The notes beneath the pieces are model-generated. The model did no database searches. It worked only from the letters and a program-made list of their open reading frames with translations, and had not been told where the DNA came from. Shown here one piece after another: positions 14,800 through 23,920 of a DNA stretch of 51,250 nt (the first letter of the stretch is position 1; the number at the start of each line of letters is the position of its first letter). Origin of the DNA: Spartobacteria bacterium (lineage in GTDB: Bacteria; Verrucomicrobiota; Verrucomicrobiia; Chthoniobacterales; UBA10450); assembly GCA_003134765.1 (NCBI GenBank), contig PLCM01000031.1, forward strand, positions 78,290-129,539, in the 5' to 3' direction. The translations under genes were made by a program, and so were the position numbers.

Positions 14800-16959
14800 A
14801 TGAAGCTTCGCGCGCGCGCTTCGCCGAAAAAACGGGGACACAGGTTCCGCATCCCCTGGAAACTCGCCTTACTCGCCCTGCCGATTGTCGCTGTCTTCGG
14901 GGTCCTCTTTTTTTACGCCATTTGGGCCCAGACCTATGACCTGAAAAAAGTCGACGACATGCCGGAGCGGAACACGGTCTTCGACGTGGACGGAAAAATC
15001 TACAGTCGCCTCGCCGGCGCCAACCGCGTCAAAGTCGCGCTCAACGAAGTTTCTCCCTTTTTCATCGACGCGCTCCTGGCCCGCGAGGACACCCGCTTCT
15101 TCGAACATGGCGGGATCGATTGGCGGGGCATCGCGCGGGCGCTCGTCCGCGACGTCCTGAGCGGTTCGGCCAAGGAAGGCGCGAGCAGCATCACCCAGCA
15201 GCTCGCCCGCAACAGTCTCCCCCTCGGCGGCCGGACGCTCAGCCGCAAGATTCTTGAGGCGATGGTGGCGCTCCGGATCGAAAAAGATTTCACCAAACAA
15301 CAGATCCTCGAGGCTTATGTGAACCGGATCTATTTCGGCGCCGGGTGCTACGGAGTGCAGACCGCGTCGCTCGCTTATTTCGGCAAGGACGCCGCGAAGT
15401 TGAATCTCTCCGAGTCCGCGATCCTGGCCGGATTGATCCGGAGCCCGAACCGCTTTTCACCGTTGAAAAATCCGGAAGGTGCCGCGTTGCAACGAGACAC
15501 CGTGCTCGATCGCCTCGTCGAGCTGAAGAAGATCAGTTCCGCGCAGGCGCAGGAAGCGAAACTGACCAGGGTCGCTTCCCATCCGAAACGGATGCCGCTG
15601 ATCCAGGAAAATTATGCCATGGACGCGGTCCAGCGCGACCTCAACCTCCTGCTCACACCGGACCAGATCGATAACGGCGGGCTCTTCATTTACACGACGC
15701 TCGATCCCACGGTGCAGAACGCCGCAACCCAGGCGATCGAGACGCAGCTCACCAAGATCGAGCACCAATCTGGTTTCAAACATCCGTTGAAGGCCAATTA
15801 TCGGCCGCCCGAAGAAGGCGAGGATTCCGCAATGCCGTATCTTCAGGGCGCGCTGGTCGCGATCGACAACGAGAGCGGCGGAATTCGCGCCCTGGTCGGC
15901 GGACGCGATTACGCGCAGAGCAAATTCAATCGCGCTCTTGCGCCAGCGAACCGGCAGATAGGCTCATCGTTCAAGCCTTTCGTTTACACTGTCGCTTTTA
16001 CACATGGCCTGCTGCCGGGTGCGGCGGTGAGCGACGGGCCGATTGAACCGGGCGAAATTCAGGGAGCGGGAAATTGGAGCCCGGGAAATTCCGATGGCAC
16101 CTACGGAGGGATTCAACCGGTTTCCTACGGTCTGATTCATTCGCGCAATACGATGAGCGTGCGCGTCGGCGAAATCGCCGGCCTCGATGACGTGCAGAAG
16201 ATCGCGACGAAGCTCGGCCTCGGTGAAAATATTCCGCACGGCCCGGCGATTTACATCGGCTCGTTTGAGACCGACCTCAAGGATCTGACCGCGGCCTACA
16301 CGGTTTTCCCAAACGCCGGAGTTCGCAAACAAGCCTACATCATCGAACGGATCGACGATGCCGATCACAATCCGATTTACCGCGCCGCGCACGTCAGTGT
16401 CCCGGCCCTCGACCCCGGCGCGGCGTGGATGACTTCGCAGTTGATGGAGCAGGTACTCGTCAGCGGGACCGCTGCGAGCGCGAAGTCGCTCGGCTTCAAG
16501 CTCCCGGCCGCCGGCAAAACCGGGACAACGAACGATTACAAGGACGCCTGGTTCGTCGGTTACACGAACGCGATCACCTGCGGCGTCTGGGTTGGATTCG
16601 ATCAGCCGCAGACAATTATGCCGCGAGGTTATGGCGCCGCGCTCGCGTTGCCGGTCTGGACCCAGGTGATGACGAAGGCAGCGCAACGTTATCCCGCCCA
16701 CAATCTCGAGCCGACGATGCCGCTCGCCAGTGCCACGGTTTGTTCCATCTCAAATCATCTTGCCACGACGGGCTGCAACGCCGCGGGCACTGCTTACGAA
16801 ATTACCTTACCGGAAGACAAGGTGCCGACGGTTGCCTGCGAAATTCATGGCGGCACCCAAACGCAATTTGCCCAGAAATTGCAGGACCTGGGACAAAAAG
16901 CGACCACGCTCCCCAACAAGCTCTTCCAGTCGTTCCGGAAATTTTTTGGCGGCAAATGA
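14800..16959 (+). CDS. Class A penicillin-binding protein (PBP1A type)
   Basis: A bifunctional peptidoglycan synthase of 719 residues that polymerises and crosslinks the cell wall in the periplasm. A basic cytoplasmic tail precedes one transmembrane anchor (about residues 20-44). The GT51 glycosyltransferase has catalytic E96 in LLAREDTRFFEHGGIDW and the conserved GASSITQQLARN. The transpeptidase has the acyl-serine motif S389-S-F-K392, S448-R-N450 and K573-T-G575. Length is typical. The C-terminus carries Cys residues (VCSISNHLATTGCN, PTVACEIHGG) in a small extra region. The stop overlaps the DUF423 gene by four bases (ATGA). Confidence 0.96.
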   Translation: MKLRARASPKKRGHRFRIPWKLALLALPIVAVFGVLFFYAIWAQTYDLKKVDDMPERNTVFDVDGKIYSRLAGANRVKVALNEVSPFFIDALLAREDTRFFEHGGIDWRGIARALVRDVLSGSAKEGASSITQQLARNSLPLGGRTLSRKILEAMVALRIEKDFTKQQILEAYVNRIYFGAGCYGVQTASLAYFGKDAAKLNLSESAILAGLIRSPNRFSPLKNPEGAALQRDTVLDRLVELKKISSAQAQEAKLTRVASHPKRMPLIQENYAMDAVQRDLNLLLTPDQIDNGGLFIYTTLDPTVQNAATQAIETQLTKIEHQSGFKHPLKANYRPPEEGEDSAMPYLQGALVAIDNESGGIRALVGGRDYAQSKFNRALAPANRQIGSSFKPFVYTVAFTHGLLPGAAVSDGPIEPGEIQGAGNWSPGNSDGTYGGIQPVSYGLIHSRNTMSVRVGEIAGLDDVQKIATKLGLGENIPHGPAIYIGSFETDLKDLTAAYTVFPNAGVRKQAYIIERIDDADHNPIYRAAHVSVPALDPGAAWMTSQLMEQVLVSGTAASAKSLGFKLPAAGKTGTTNDYKDAWFVGYTNAITCGVWVGFDQPQTIMPRGYGAALALPVWTQVMTKAAQRYPAHNLEPTMPLASATVCSISNHLATTGCNAAGTAYEITLPEDKVPTVACEIHGGTQTQFAQKLQDLGQKATTLPNKLFQSFRKFFGGK

Positions 16960-17312
16960 GCGGCCCAATGCTTTTCCGAATTGCGGCGGCCCTTTGTTTC
17001 CTCGCGGTCGCGCTGGGTGCGTTCGGCGCGCATGCTCTAAAGCCGTCGCTGGAAGGCAGCGGCATGCTCGAAGTCTGGAACAAGGCGGTGCTCTATCATT
17101 TTCTTCACGGAGTAGCGCTTGTTGCGCTCGCGCTGCACGGAGCGGGGAATCGCGCCGCCTATTTCCTTCTCTTCGCGGGAGTCGTTCTTTTCAGCGGGAG
17201 TCTCTATGCCATGGCGCTGACCCATGTTCGCTGGCTCGGCGCGATCACTCCGCTGGGCGGCCTTTGCTTTCTGGCCGGCTGGGCCTGGCTCGTTATTTCA
17301 CCAAAATTGTAG
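16956..17312 (+). CDS. DUF423 family membrane protein
   Basis: 118 residues from the ATG at 16956, which overlaps the PBP1A stop. Four hydrophobic segments cover nearly the whole protein. The family's hallmark GAFGAHALK occurs after the first segment (LFRIAAALCFLAVALGAFGA), followed by WNKAVLYHFLHGVALVAL and LFSGSLYAMALT. Homologues (YgdD) are small inner-membrane proteins of unknown function. Coupling to PBP1A here probably reflects shared expression; a role in envelope synthesis is not shown. Confidence 0.9.
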   Translation: MSGPMLFRIAAALCFLAVALGAFGAHALKPSLEGSGMLEVWNKAVLYHFLHGVALVALALHGAGNRAAYFLLFAGVVLFSGSLYAMALTHVRWLGAITPLGGLCFLAGWAWLVISPKL

Positions 17313-17327
17313 TGGCACGGATAGCTC

Positions 17328-17408
17328 GTCATCCCGAGCGACAGTCGAGGGATCCCGTGAGACGTCATTCGACCTTCGACCGGGTCCCTCGACTGCGCTC
17401 GGGATGAC
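17328..17408. repeat. GTCATCCCGAGC element, copy C
   Basis: GTCATCCCGAGCGACAGTCG at the left end pairs with CGACTGCGCTCGGGATGAC at the right end. Inside are GAGGGATCC and GGGTCCCTC, also complementary. It is the shortest and cleanest copy, 81 bp. Confidence 0.75.
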
Positions 17409-17472
17409 TGGTTAGAACCAGCGCGACGGCACTTGTCGCCATCGGCCACACGCTGATATTCTGCCCTAGCCG

Positions 17473-18972
17473 ATGTACCATTTTCTCCAAACCGAAAAGG
17501 CAGTCCTCACGGTAATCATTTTTATCGGGACATTCTTTGCCGCGCTCACCATCGGCCGGTTGCTCAAACGCCGTGCGGGTGTGCGCCTCGGCGTTCTCTT
17601 TCAGCTCTTTTGCCTGACGCTCGCGTTTTACGCAGCCACTTCCTACTACGGCGTGGAGGCGAGCTGGCGAAACCATGTTGGCGCCGCCGTCTTTCTCCTC
17701 AGCACGGCTTTCTTGGTCGCCCTCCTCGATCGCTACTTCTGGGATGGTTACTGGGAAAAAACGCGGAGAACGACCATTCCCCACTTTCTTCGCCAGGTCG
17801 TCGCTCTCTTCATTTACCTGATCGCGCTGCTCCTCGTCTTGAGCGTCGGCTATCATGCCCAAAGCGAACTTCGCGGGCTGCTCGCCGGTTCCGGCATCGC
17901 CGCGATCGTTCTCGGCTTCGCCACCCAGGATCTCTTCGGCGGCATCATCTCGGGCATCGCACTCCAAATCAGCAAGCCGTACAAAGTCGGCGACTGGCTC
18001 CATATCCAGGACCGTTTTGCCGAAGTGATGGAGATCAACTGGCGGTCGACGCGGCTCCGCACGAACGACGGCATCTACCTCGATATTCCCAACTACCAGG
18101 TCGCGCGGAATACCATCATCAATCTTCATTACCCGACCCAGGTCCACGCGATGCGTTTACGGGTCGGCGTTGATTACGATGTTCCGCCTAATCGAGTAAA
18201 GGACGCGCTGCATCGCGCCGCCTCAAGCGCGGAAGGCGTTCTGCAGGATCCGCCCACCAAAGTTTACGTGATGGATTTCGCCGACTCCGCCGTGATCTAC
18301 GAGATCAAGTTCTCAATGGGGAATCACCGATTCTATAACGACATTTGCGACTCGATCCGGACCAATATCTGGTATGAATTCAAGCGCCAGCAGATCACCA
18401 TTCCCTTCCCGATCCGCACCCTTCATGTCCAGCGCGGCTCCAAACGCACCGGCGACGTCCACGCGGAAGCCCGCGCGATTCTGCGCAACGAGGCGCTTTT
18501 CGATTGCATGAACGACGTGCAGCTCGAAAACCTGCTCCAAAACGCGCAGATCCACCACTATGGCCGCGGCGAACGCCTCATCCATGAAGGCGACGCAGGC
18601 GATTCGATGTTCGTAATGCTGCGCGGGACCGCAACCGTTTCGGTGGCGAGGAATGGCACCGGTGTCCGTGTCGGCGTCATGCGCCAGGGCGATTGCTTCG
18701 GTGAATTTTCGCTGCTGACCGGCGAACCGCGCTCAGCCACCGTGCGGGCGGAGAACGACTGCGAAGTTCTCGAGATTGGCAAACCGGTGATGGCCGAGGT
18801 GCTGCGCGAATCGCCCGAATGCCTGACCGCGCTCAGCGAACTGCTGGCAAAACGCAAACTCGAGGGTGAAGACATCGTGAAAGACGCCAATCTGCCGGAC
18901 AACCAGGAGAAAAAAGAAACAGAGTATCGCTCTTCTTTCCTGCGGCGTTTGCGCACGGTTTTCGAGCTTTGA
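17473..18972 (+). CDS. MscS-type channel with cyclic-nucleotide-binding domain
   Basis: 499 residues. Four to five transmembrane segments occupy about residues 8-150. The MscS pore helix and beta domain follow (LLAGSGIAAIVLGFATQDLF, then GGIISGIALQISKPYKVGDW), and the cytoplasmic alpha/beta part extends to about residue 325. A cNMP-binding domain fills about residues 345-460 (RGERLIHEGDAGDSMFVMLR, then FGEFSLLTGEPRSATVRA), including the phosphate-binding cassette with its Arg. The fusion resembles MscS channels gated or tuned by cyclic nucleotides. Whether it responds to tension or to cAMP/cGMP is not shown. It is transcribed alone between two copies of a repeat. Confidence 0.94.
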   Translation: MYHFLQTEKAVLTVIIFIGTFFAALTIGRLLKRRAGVRLGVLFQLFCLTLAFYAATSYYGVEASWRNHVGAAVFLLSTAFLVALLDRYFWDGYWEKTRRTTIPHFLRQVVALFIYLIALLLVLSVGYHAQSELRGLLAGSGIAAIVLGFATQDLFGGIISGIALQISKPYKVGDWLHIQDRFAEVMEINWRSTRLRTNDGIYLDIPNYQVARNTIINLHYPTQVHAMRLRVGVDYDVPPNRVKDALHRAASSAEGVLQDPPTKVYVMDFADSAVIYEIKFSMGNHRFYNDICDSIRTNIWYEFKRQQITIPFPIRTLHVQRGSKRTGDVHAEARAILRNEALFDCMNDVQLENLLQNAQIHHYGRGERLIHEGDAGDSMFVMLRGTATVSVARNGTGVRVGVMRQGDCFGEFSLLTGEPRSATVRAENDCEVLEIGKPVMAEVLRESPECLTALSELLAKRKLEGEDIVKDANLPDNQEKKETEYRSSFLRRLRTVFEL

Positions 18973-18980
18973 TCAACACC

Positions 18981-19070
18981 GTCATCCCGAGCGAAGTCGA
19001 GGGATTCCGTGATCCATCGAGCGACGTTAAACGGGGTCCCTCGACTTCGCTTCGCTCCGCTCGGGATGAC
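18981..19070. repeat. GTCATCCCGAGC element, copy D
   Basis: The left end GTCATCCCGAGCGAAGTCGA and right end TCGACTTCGCTTCGCTCCGC then TCGGGATGAC are inverted. The right arm has a 10-base duplication (CTTCGCTTCG) that lengthens it. It lies between the MscS and pyrophosphatase genes. Confidence 0.75.
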
Positions 19071-19147
19071 GCGCGAGTAGGGCGTGCATTTACCCGTTGC
19101 CACTTAGGCAAACCTAACTAAAGTCCCCCACTTTCAACGGAGCCGTC

Positions 19148-21223
19148 ATGACTTTTCTCGCCCTCGATATTCTCAAATCCGGTGTCCCCCTTTCCATGGT
19201 TTGCGCCGTTTTGGGGCTGCTTTTTGCCTTCTTTCTGATTAAGGCCGTCATCCGGCTGTCGCCCGGCAACGACAGAATGCGGCAGATCGCCGGCGCGGTC
19301 GAAGAAGGCGCGAAGGCGTATCTGAAGCGACAGGTCGTAACGATCAGCGCGATTGCCGCTGTCATCTTTGTTCTCCTCTTCATCTTTCGAGACAAATTTA
19401 CGGCCATCGGTTTTGTCATTGGCGCTTTTTGTTCCCTTGCCGCCGGTTACATCGGCATGCGCATCGCTGTCCTGGCAAATACCCGCACGGCCCAGGCCGC
19501 CAGCCAATCTCGATCGGCAGCCATGCGGGTCGCTTTCAACGGCGGCGCCGTCACGGGCCTTCTCGTGGTCGGCCTCGCCCTGTTGTCGGTCGGAATTTTT
19601 TACACGCTGGCCAAACATTGGCTCGGCCCCGATCTGGCTGTGAAAAGCCTGGTCGGCCTCGCCCTCGGATCCAGTTTAATCAGCGTGTTCGCGCGTCTTG
19701 GCGGCGGTATTTACACAAAGGCGGCAGACGTCGGCGCAGATCTCGTCGGCAAGATCGAGAGCAACCTCGAGGAAGATGACCCGCGCAACCCGGCCACGAT
19801 TGCCGACAATGTGGGCGATAACGTGGGTGATTGCGCCGGGATGGCCGCGGACGTTTTCGAAACCTACGCCGTCAGTTTGATCGGCGCGATCCTGGTGGGC
19901 GCGCTCACGCTGGGGACTTATCCAGCGGCGATCATTTACCCGTTCGTGCTCGGCGGTATCTCGGTGCTCGGAGCGGTCATCGGAATTCTGTTCGTGAACA
20001 TCAGCGGCGGTCGGCCGGGAACCGTCTTAATGGGTGCGGTGGGCGCGAGCGGCCTGGTTTCAGCGATCCTCTACTGGCCCGCCACGCATTTGCTTTTCCC
20101 AGCCGCGGTCACCATCGGAGGCATCGCTCGTTCCGCCACCGACCTGTATCTCGCCTCTCTCGTCGGACTTCTCATGACCGGCATCGTGGTTCTGATCACG
20201 AACTATTACACCTCGACCAGATACGCACCGGTGCGCAAAATCGCCAAGGCTTCGGAAACGGGGCATGCGACCAACATTATCGCCGGGCTCGCCATCGGTC
20301 AGCACGCGACGGCGCTGCCGGTCGGGTTTATCGGCATCGCGATCCTCCTCAGCTTTCATTTCGCCGGTCTCTACGGCATCGCCGTCGCCGTCATGAGCAT
20401 GCTTTCCATGGCCGGCATCATCATTTCGCTCGATGCCTTCGGCCCCATCACCGACAACGCCGGCGGCATCGCGGTGATGAGCGATCTGCCGAAAGAAATT
20501 CGCGGCATCACCGATGAGCTGGATGCCGTCGGCAACACGATGAAGGCGGTCACCAAGGGTTATGCGATCGCCTCGGCCGGTCTGGCGGCGCTGGTCCTTT
20601 TCGGTTCCTACGTCGAGGAGTTGAAAGCGCATTTCTCCACGAGCGGCAAAGCCTACTCGTTCCAGTTTTCGCTCACCGAGCCGAAAGTGATCATTGGCCT
20701 CTTCATTGGCGGTTTGCTCCCGTTTATTTTTACCGCCTTCAGTATGGATGCAGTGGGCAAGGCGGCTGGCGCGGTCGTGCGTGAAGTGCGGCGTCAACTC
20801 ACCGCCAAACCGGGAATTCTGACCGGCAAAGATGTTCCCGATTACGGCACCTGCGTCGATATCGTCACCAAGGCCGCGCTCCGCGAAATGATCGTCCCGG
20901 CGCTGTTGCCGGTCGTGTTCGTTCTCGCGGTCGCCATGATCAAGCCGCTCGGTCCCGTGGTTCTCGGCGGTCTGCTCGTCGGCACCATCGTCACCGGCCT
21001 CTTCGTCGCCATTGCGATGACTTCGAGCGGCGGCGCCTGGGACAACGCGAAAAAATATATCGAGGAAGGAAATCTCGGCGGCAAAGGCTCCTTCGCCCAT
21101 GCCGCCTCCGTGACCGGCGACACCGTCGGGGATCCCTACAAGGACACCGCCGGCCCCGCGATCAATCCCATGATCAAGGTCGTGAACATCGTCGCGATCC
21201 TGATCATCCCGATTTTCTTTTAG
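19148..21223 (+). CDS. hppA: Membrane-bound proton-translocating pyrophosphatase
   Basis: An integral membrane ion pump of 691 residues that couples pyrophosphate hydrolysis to cation export. About 15-16 hydrophobic segments are visible. The substrate-binding signature [18 protein letters not shown] begins near residue 194, followed by [18 protein letters not shown]. The second acidic cluster is [10 protein letters not shown] region, with [17 protein letters not shown] near the C-terminus. The segment [17 protein letters not shown] has Lys where potassium-dependent enzymes have Ala, which points to the potassium-independent, H+-pumping class. A GGAG eight bases upstream supports the ATG at 19148. 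It stands alone, flanked by repeats. Confidence 0.95.
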   Translation: MTFLALDILKSGVPLSMVCAVLGLLFAFFLIKAVIRLSPGNDRMRQIAGAVEEGAKAYLKRQVVTISAIAAVIFVLLFIFRDKFTAIGFVIGAFCSLAAGYIGMRIAVLANTRTAQAASQSRSAAMRVAFNGGAVTGLLVVGLALLSVGIFYTLAKHWLGPDLAVKSLVGLALGSSLISVFARLGGGIYTKAADVGADLVGKIESNLEEDDPRNPATIADNVGDNVGDCAGMAADVFETYAVSLIGAILVGALTLGTYPAAIIYPFVLGGISVLGAVIGILFVNISGGRPGTVLMGAVGASGLVSAILYWPATHLLFPAAVTIGGIARSATDLYLASLVGLLMTGIVVLITNYYTSTRYAPVRKIAKASETGHATNIIAGLAIGQHATALPVGFIGIAILLSFHFAGLYGIAVAVMSMLSMAGIIISLDAFGPITDNAGGIAVMSDLPKEIRGITDELDAVGNTMKAVTKGYAIASAGLAALVLFGSYVEELKAHFSTSGKAYSFQFSLTEPKVIIGLFIGGLLPFIFTAFSMDAVGKAAGAVVREVRRQLTAKPGILTGKDVPDYGTCVDIVTKAALREMIVPALLPVVFVLAVAMIKPLGPVVLGGLLVGTIVTGLFVAIAMTSSGGAWDNAKKYIEEGNLGGKGSFAHAASVTGDTVGDPYKDTAGPAINPMIKVVNIVAILIIPIFF

Positions 21224-21234
21224 GACCTCTCGGG

Positions 21235-21316
21235 TAGGGTGCGCTGTCATCAGCGCATCCCAAGTCCGCTGAGACAGCGGATGCTACAACACGGTTCGCA
21301 TAGCGAAGCGGCTACA
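21235..21316. repeat. Multi-hairpin repeat downstream of hppA
   Basis: Three hairpins in tandem: GTGCGCTG / CAGCGCAT around 21239-21258, TCCGCTG / CAGCGGA at 21265-21281, and TTCGC / GCGAA at 21295-21307. GATGCTACAAC and GGCTACAG follow the second and third. The first two hairpins recur in inverted orientation at 23860-23914 with near identity. It may terminate hppA transcription but lacks a U tract. Confidence 0.65.
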
Positions 21317-21334
21317 GAAGAAGAGCGGATCCCG

Positions 21335-21772
21335 TTATTCCTTGCCCACCTTCGTCAGCTGCGACGCCACGGCCATCCACTTCCCGCCTTTCTTTTCGAA
21401 GACGTCCGTGCCGCGGTAATCGCCGGAAAATTCCTTCCCGTCATCCGTGCCGCTCATCTTCAACGTCGAAGTCACGACCGCATAGTTGTCACCCAGCATC
21501 CGGCATTTGAAGTCGCTCATGGTCGCGGATTTCAAAACGAATGTCTTGTCGGTCACGGATTTGATATCCTGAGCCTTGCTCGTCACGGTCCCATCTGACT
21601 CGATGATCGAATAATCCTCGGCCTCGAGGGTCTTGATGAAGGCCGGGTCGCTCTTCATGTAGGCGTCGAGCCATTGCTGCTCAATCGTTTTCAGCTCGCT
21701 GTCAGCGGACGCGCCAAATCCAACGGTCGCCAGGCCGGCGACGAGAAATAATGTGATAAGAGATGTTTTCAT
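21335..21772 (-). CDS. Exported DUF4440 / SnoaL-like protein
   Basis: 145 residues with a signal peptide (MKTSLITLFLVAGLATVGFG, cleavage near ASA-D). The mature part has the NTF2-like layout of DUF4440: helix LKTIEQQWLDAYMKSDPAFI, then KTLEAEDYSIIESDGTV and strands ending DYRGTDVFEKKGGKWMAVAS. Family members are small cone-shaped proteins that bind or isomerise small molecules; the ligand here is unknown. Probably periplasmic and transcribed alone, ending against the multi-hairpin repeat. Confidence 0.85.
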   Translation of the reverse strand: MKTSLITLFLVAGLATVGFGASADSELKTIEQQWLDAYMKSDPAFIKTLEAEDYSIIESDGTVTSKAQDIKSVTDKTFVLKSATMSDFKCRMLGDNYAVVTSTLKMSGTDDGKEFSGDYRGTDVFEKKGGKWMAVASQLTKVGKE

Positions 21773-21865
21773 AGGGCGCGATTCTGATTTGACACGACCG
21801 GCGGGTCAATCCACAACTGTCCCCCGCCCTTCGCGCTATCTGGAGGGCTATTTGACCCGCAAAAA

Positions 21866-22258
21866 ATGGACGAACCCCGCGATTACCAGCTCGTTTCTGC
21901 GGACCAAACCGCTCTGAAAAAGGAGCTCGCCAAACCGGATGCGGGCGCCACGCCGTTCAAGGTCGTGGTCGATCCCGAGATGCGGATCAAACTGCGGCGC
22001 GCCCTGATCGAGCTGATCGATTACCACGACGAGGCGCTCGCCGAGCACTTCGCGGAGGGCAAGCTGGCCCTCGAATCCTACAAGGAGTACATCGAGCTTT
22101 TCGCGCGCAGCCTCAAGGAAACCATGGAAAGCCGCGAAGGCGTTTCCTATCTCCTCCGCGCCGTCGGGTTTGAGGTTCCTCCCGAAGAAATCAATCTCCA
22201 TCCCGACTTGCGTTGGAAGCGCGGAAAGCCTGGCGCCTTTGGATCCAGCCTGCTTTGA
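21866..22258 (+). CDS. Conserved-looking helical protein of unknown function
   Basis: 130 residues, acidic and mostly helical (MRIKLRRALIELIDYHDEAL, then AEHFAEGKLALESYKEYIEL). No signal peptide, membrane segment or cysteine motif is present. It is followed 74 bases later by the receiver/MBL gene on the same strand and may be in its operon. I do not recognise a family. Confidence 0.65.
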   Translation: MDEPRDYQLVSADQTALKKELAKPDAGATPFKVVVDPEMRIKLRRALIELIDYHDEALAEHFAEGKLALESYKEYIELFARSLKETMESREGVSYLLRAVGFEVPPEEINLHPDLRWKRGKPGAFGSSLL

Positions 22259-22332
22259 CCGGCAGCCTCTCGGTCCGGCAAAAACGCTTGGTTTCCGGAA
22301 AACGGACTGACAAACTCTCGCGCTAAACGCTC

Positions 22333-23661
22333 ATGCCGACGGTTTTACTGATTGAAGACGACGTGGAAAGCCGCAAACGGATGGCCCGTCTTTTCATCCG
22401 CCATGGCTGGGATGTGATCGAGGCGCTCGAGGGCAAGGCTGGCATCGAGCTGGCCTTCGCGAAACGCCCGGACGCGATCGTGTGCGATTTGCTTCTGCCA
22501 AAAATTAGCGGTCTTCAAGTGTGCCGCGCGATCCGCGAAAAACTCGACCTGGCCCGGATCATCATCATGGCCGGCCGCCGATACAATATCGATCGCGAAG
22601 CCGTACTGGAAGCGGGCGGAGACGATTATTTCGTCAAGCCACTGAAATGGGAAAAACTGGCAGCCGCCCTCAAACGCCCGCGACGCCGGCCAGGAAAGCT
22701 GGTGGGCCGCGATTCGCGCTCGCTCAAATTCCATCCGCCTTCGACGCGGATAAAATTCTGGGGCGTTCGCGGGTCGATTCCCGTCCCAGGACCGAGAACG
22801 ATCGGGTACGGAGGCAACACGACTTGTGTTGAAGTCCGCATCAATGGCGACATCATCATTTTGGATGCAGGTTCGGGGATTCGCGAGCTCGGTCTCTCGC
22901 TCAACGAGGAATTCGGCACCGCTCCGATGAACCTGACGCTGTTGCTGACCCACACGCACTGGGACCACATCCAGGGACTCCCGTTTTTCCTGCCGGCCTA
23001 CCAGGCCAAGAACACGATTAATGTTTTCGGTTACCAGGGCGCGCGCGACGGGCTTGCCACGATTCTCGCCGCCCAGATGGAACTGCCCTTCTTTCCCGTG
23101 AGCTGGAAAAATCTTCCCGGCACGATCAAGGTTCGCGAATTGAAGAAAATGGAGTTCTCCCTCGGCAAGGTCCGGGTGCACTCGCGATTTTTAAACCATC
23201 CCGGCGTCTGTGCCGGTTACCGGCTTTTCACCAGGGAAGGCTCGATCGCGTTTCTGCCAGACAACGAGCCGTTCGAGCCGTTGAAATTGAAACTTGCGGA
23301 ACGCGACGGGGTTCACGCCGATCGCGCCCGAGCCCAGGCGGTCGTGCAACGGTCGAAGCTGGTGGAGTTCCTGAAGGACACGGACGTCCTGATTCTCGAT
23401 GCCCAATACACCGACGAAAAATATCAGGAGCACATCGGTTGGGGCCACGGTGCTTTGAGCCGGGTGGTTTCTCTCGCCCTCGAGGCCCGGGCCAAGAAAC
23501 TATTTCTCTTTCATCACGACCCCGCGCACGACGATCGGCAGATCGACGAAATGCTGGAACGGGCGCGTCTCCTGGTGGTGGAAAGCGGGCGCACTCTCGA
23601 AGTGGAAGCCGCGCGCGAAGGGGCCGAAATCTGGTTGAGCGGATCGGTGCCGGCGCGTTGA
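22333..23661 (+). CDS. Receiver domain fused to a metallo-beta-lactamase fold hydrolase
   Basis: 442 residues. Residues 1-115 are a full receiver: ED pair in LLIEDDVES, phosphoacceptor Asp in AIVCDLLLPKISG, and the conserved Lys in YFVKPLKW. After a basic linker, residues about 140-440 form an MBL-fold hydrolase: IKFWGVRGSIPVPGP, the zinc motif THTHWDHIQG, then LILDAQYTDEKYQEHIGWGH and LFLFHHDPAHDD. The MBL part is of the kind often called PhnP/RNase Z-like or 'MBL fold metallo-hydrolase', with an intact HxHxDH motif. Phosphorylation may control a nuclease, phosphodiesterase or other hydrolase in one chain. The substrate is not known. Confidence 0.92.
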   Translation: MPTVLLIEDDVESRKRMARLFIRHGWDVIEALEGKAGIELAFAKRPDAIVCDLLLPKISGLQVCRAIREKLDLARIIIMAGRRYNIDREAVLEAGGDDYFVKPLKWEKLAAALKRPRRRPGKLVGRDSRSLKFHPPSTRIKFWGVRGSIPVPGPRTIGYGGNTTCVEVRINGDIIILDAGSGIRELGLSLNEEFGTAPMNLTLLLTHTHWDHIQGLPFFLPAYQAKNTINVFGYQGARDGLATILAAQMELPFFPVSWKNLPGTIKVRELKKMEFSLGKVRVHSRFLNHPGVCAGYRLFTREGSIAFLPDNEPFEPLKLKLAERDGVHADRARAQAVVQRSKLVEFLKDTDVLILDAQYTDEKYQEHIGWGHGALSRVVSLALEARAKKLFLFHHDPAHDDRQIDEMLERARLLVVESGRTLEVEAAREGAEIWLSGSVPAR

Positions 23662-23737
23662 CTCGGTTTCCTGTAGGGATCGCAGCCGGACTTGCGAAAG
23701 CGTCGGAAGCGTTTTACGTCTCTGGCCCGGCCGTCGA

Positions 23738-23808
23738 TGCCTCGTAGTGTAATGGTAGCACCAGAGATTCTGGATCTCTTTGTCTAGGTTCGAATCCTAG
23801 CGAGGCAG
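23738..23808 (+). tRNA. tRNA-Gln (anticodon CUG)
   Basis: The acceptor stem TGCCTCG / CGAGGCA pairs perfectly over seven bases. The D arm is GTGT-AATGGTA-GCAC, the anticodon arm AGAGA-TTCTGGA-TCTCT with CTG at 23770-23772, and the T arm CTAGG-TTCGAAT-CCTAG. The discriminator is G at 23808. CCA is not encoded. CUG reads the codon CAG. The variable loop is four bases, as in class I tRNAs. Confidence 0.95.
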
Positions 23809-23816
23809 CGCTTCTA

Positions 23817-23914
23817 ATTCCGAATGACGAATGTGGAATGCCGAATTTGGATTGCGCCGTTGTAGCATCCGCTGTCACAGCGGACTGAACACGATGCGCT
23901 GAGGACAGCGCACA
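23817..23914. repeat. GAATGACGAATG repeat plus inverted double-hairpin unit
   Basis: 23817-23850 contains CCGAATGACGAATGTGGAATG, cut here to its recognisable core CGAATGACGAATG, shared with 34863-34898. 23860-23914 holds two hairpins, TCCGCTG / CAGCGGA and ATGCGCTG / CAGCGCA, which are the reverse complement of the unit at 21235-21290. The region lies just downstream of tRNA-Gln. Confidence 0.6.
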
Positions 23915-23920
23915 CTGCAA

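Noticed and set aside
20060..21250. A 396-codon minus-strand frame over the pyrophosphatase gene
   Set aside because: Asp/Gly/His-rich antisense shadow of hppA; no recognisable domain.
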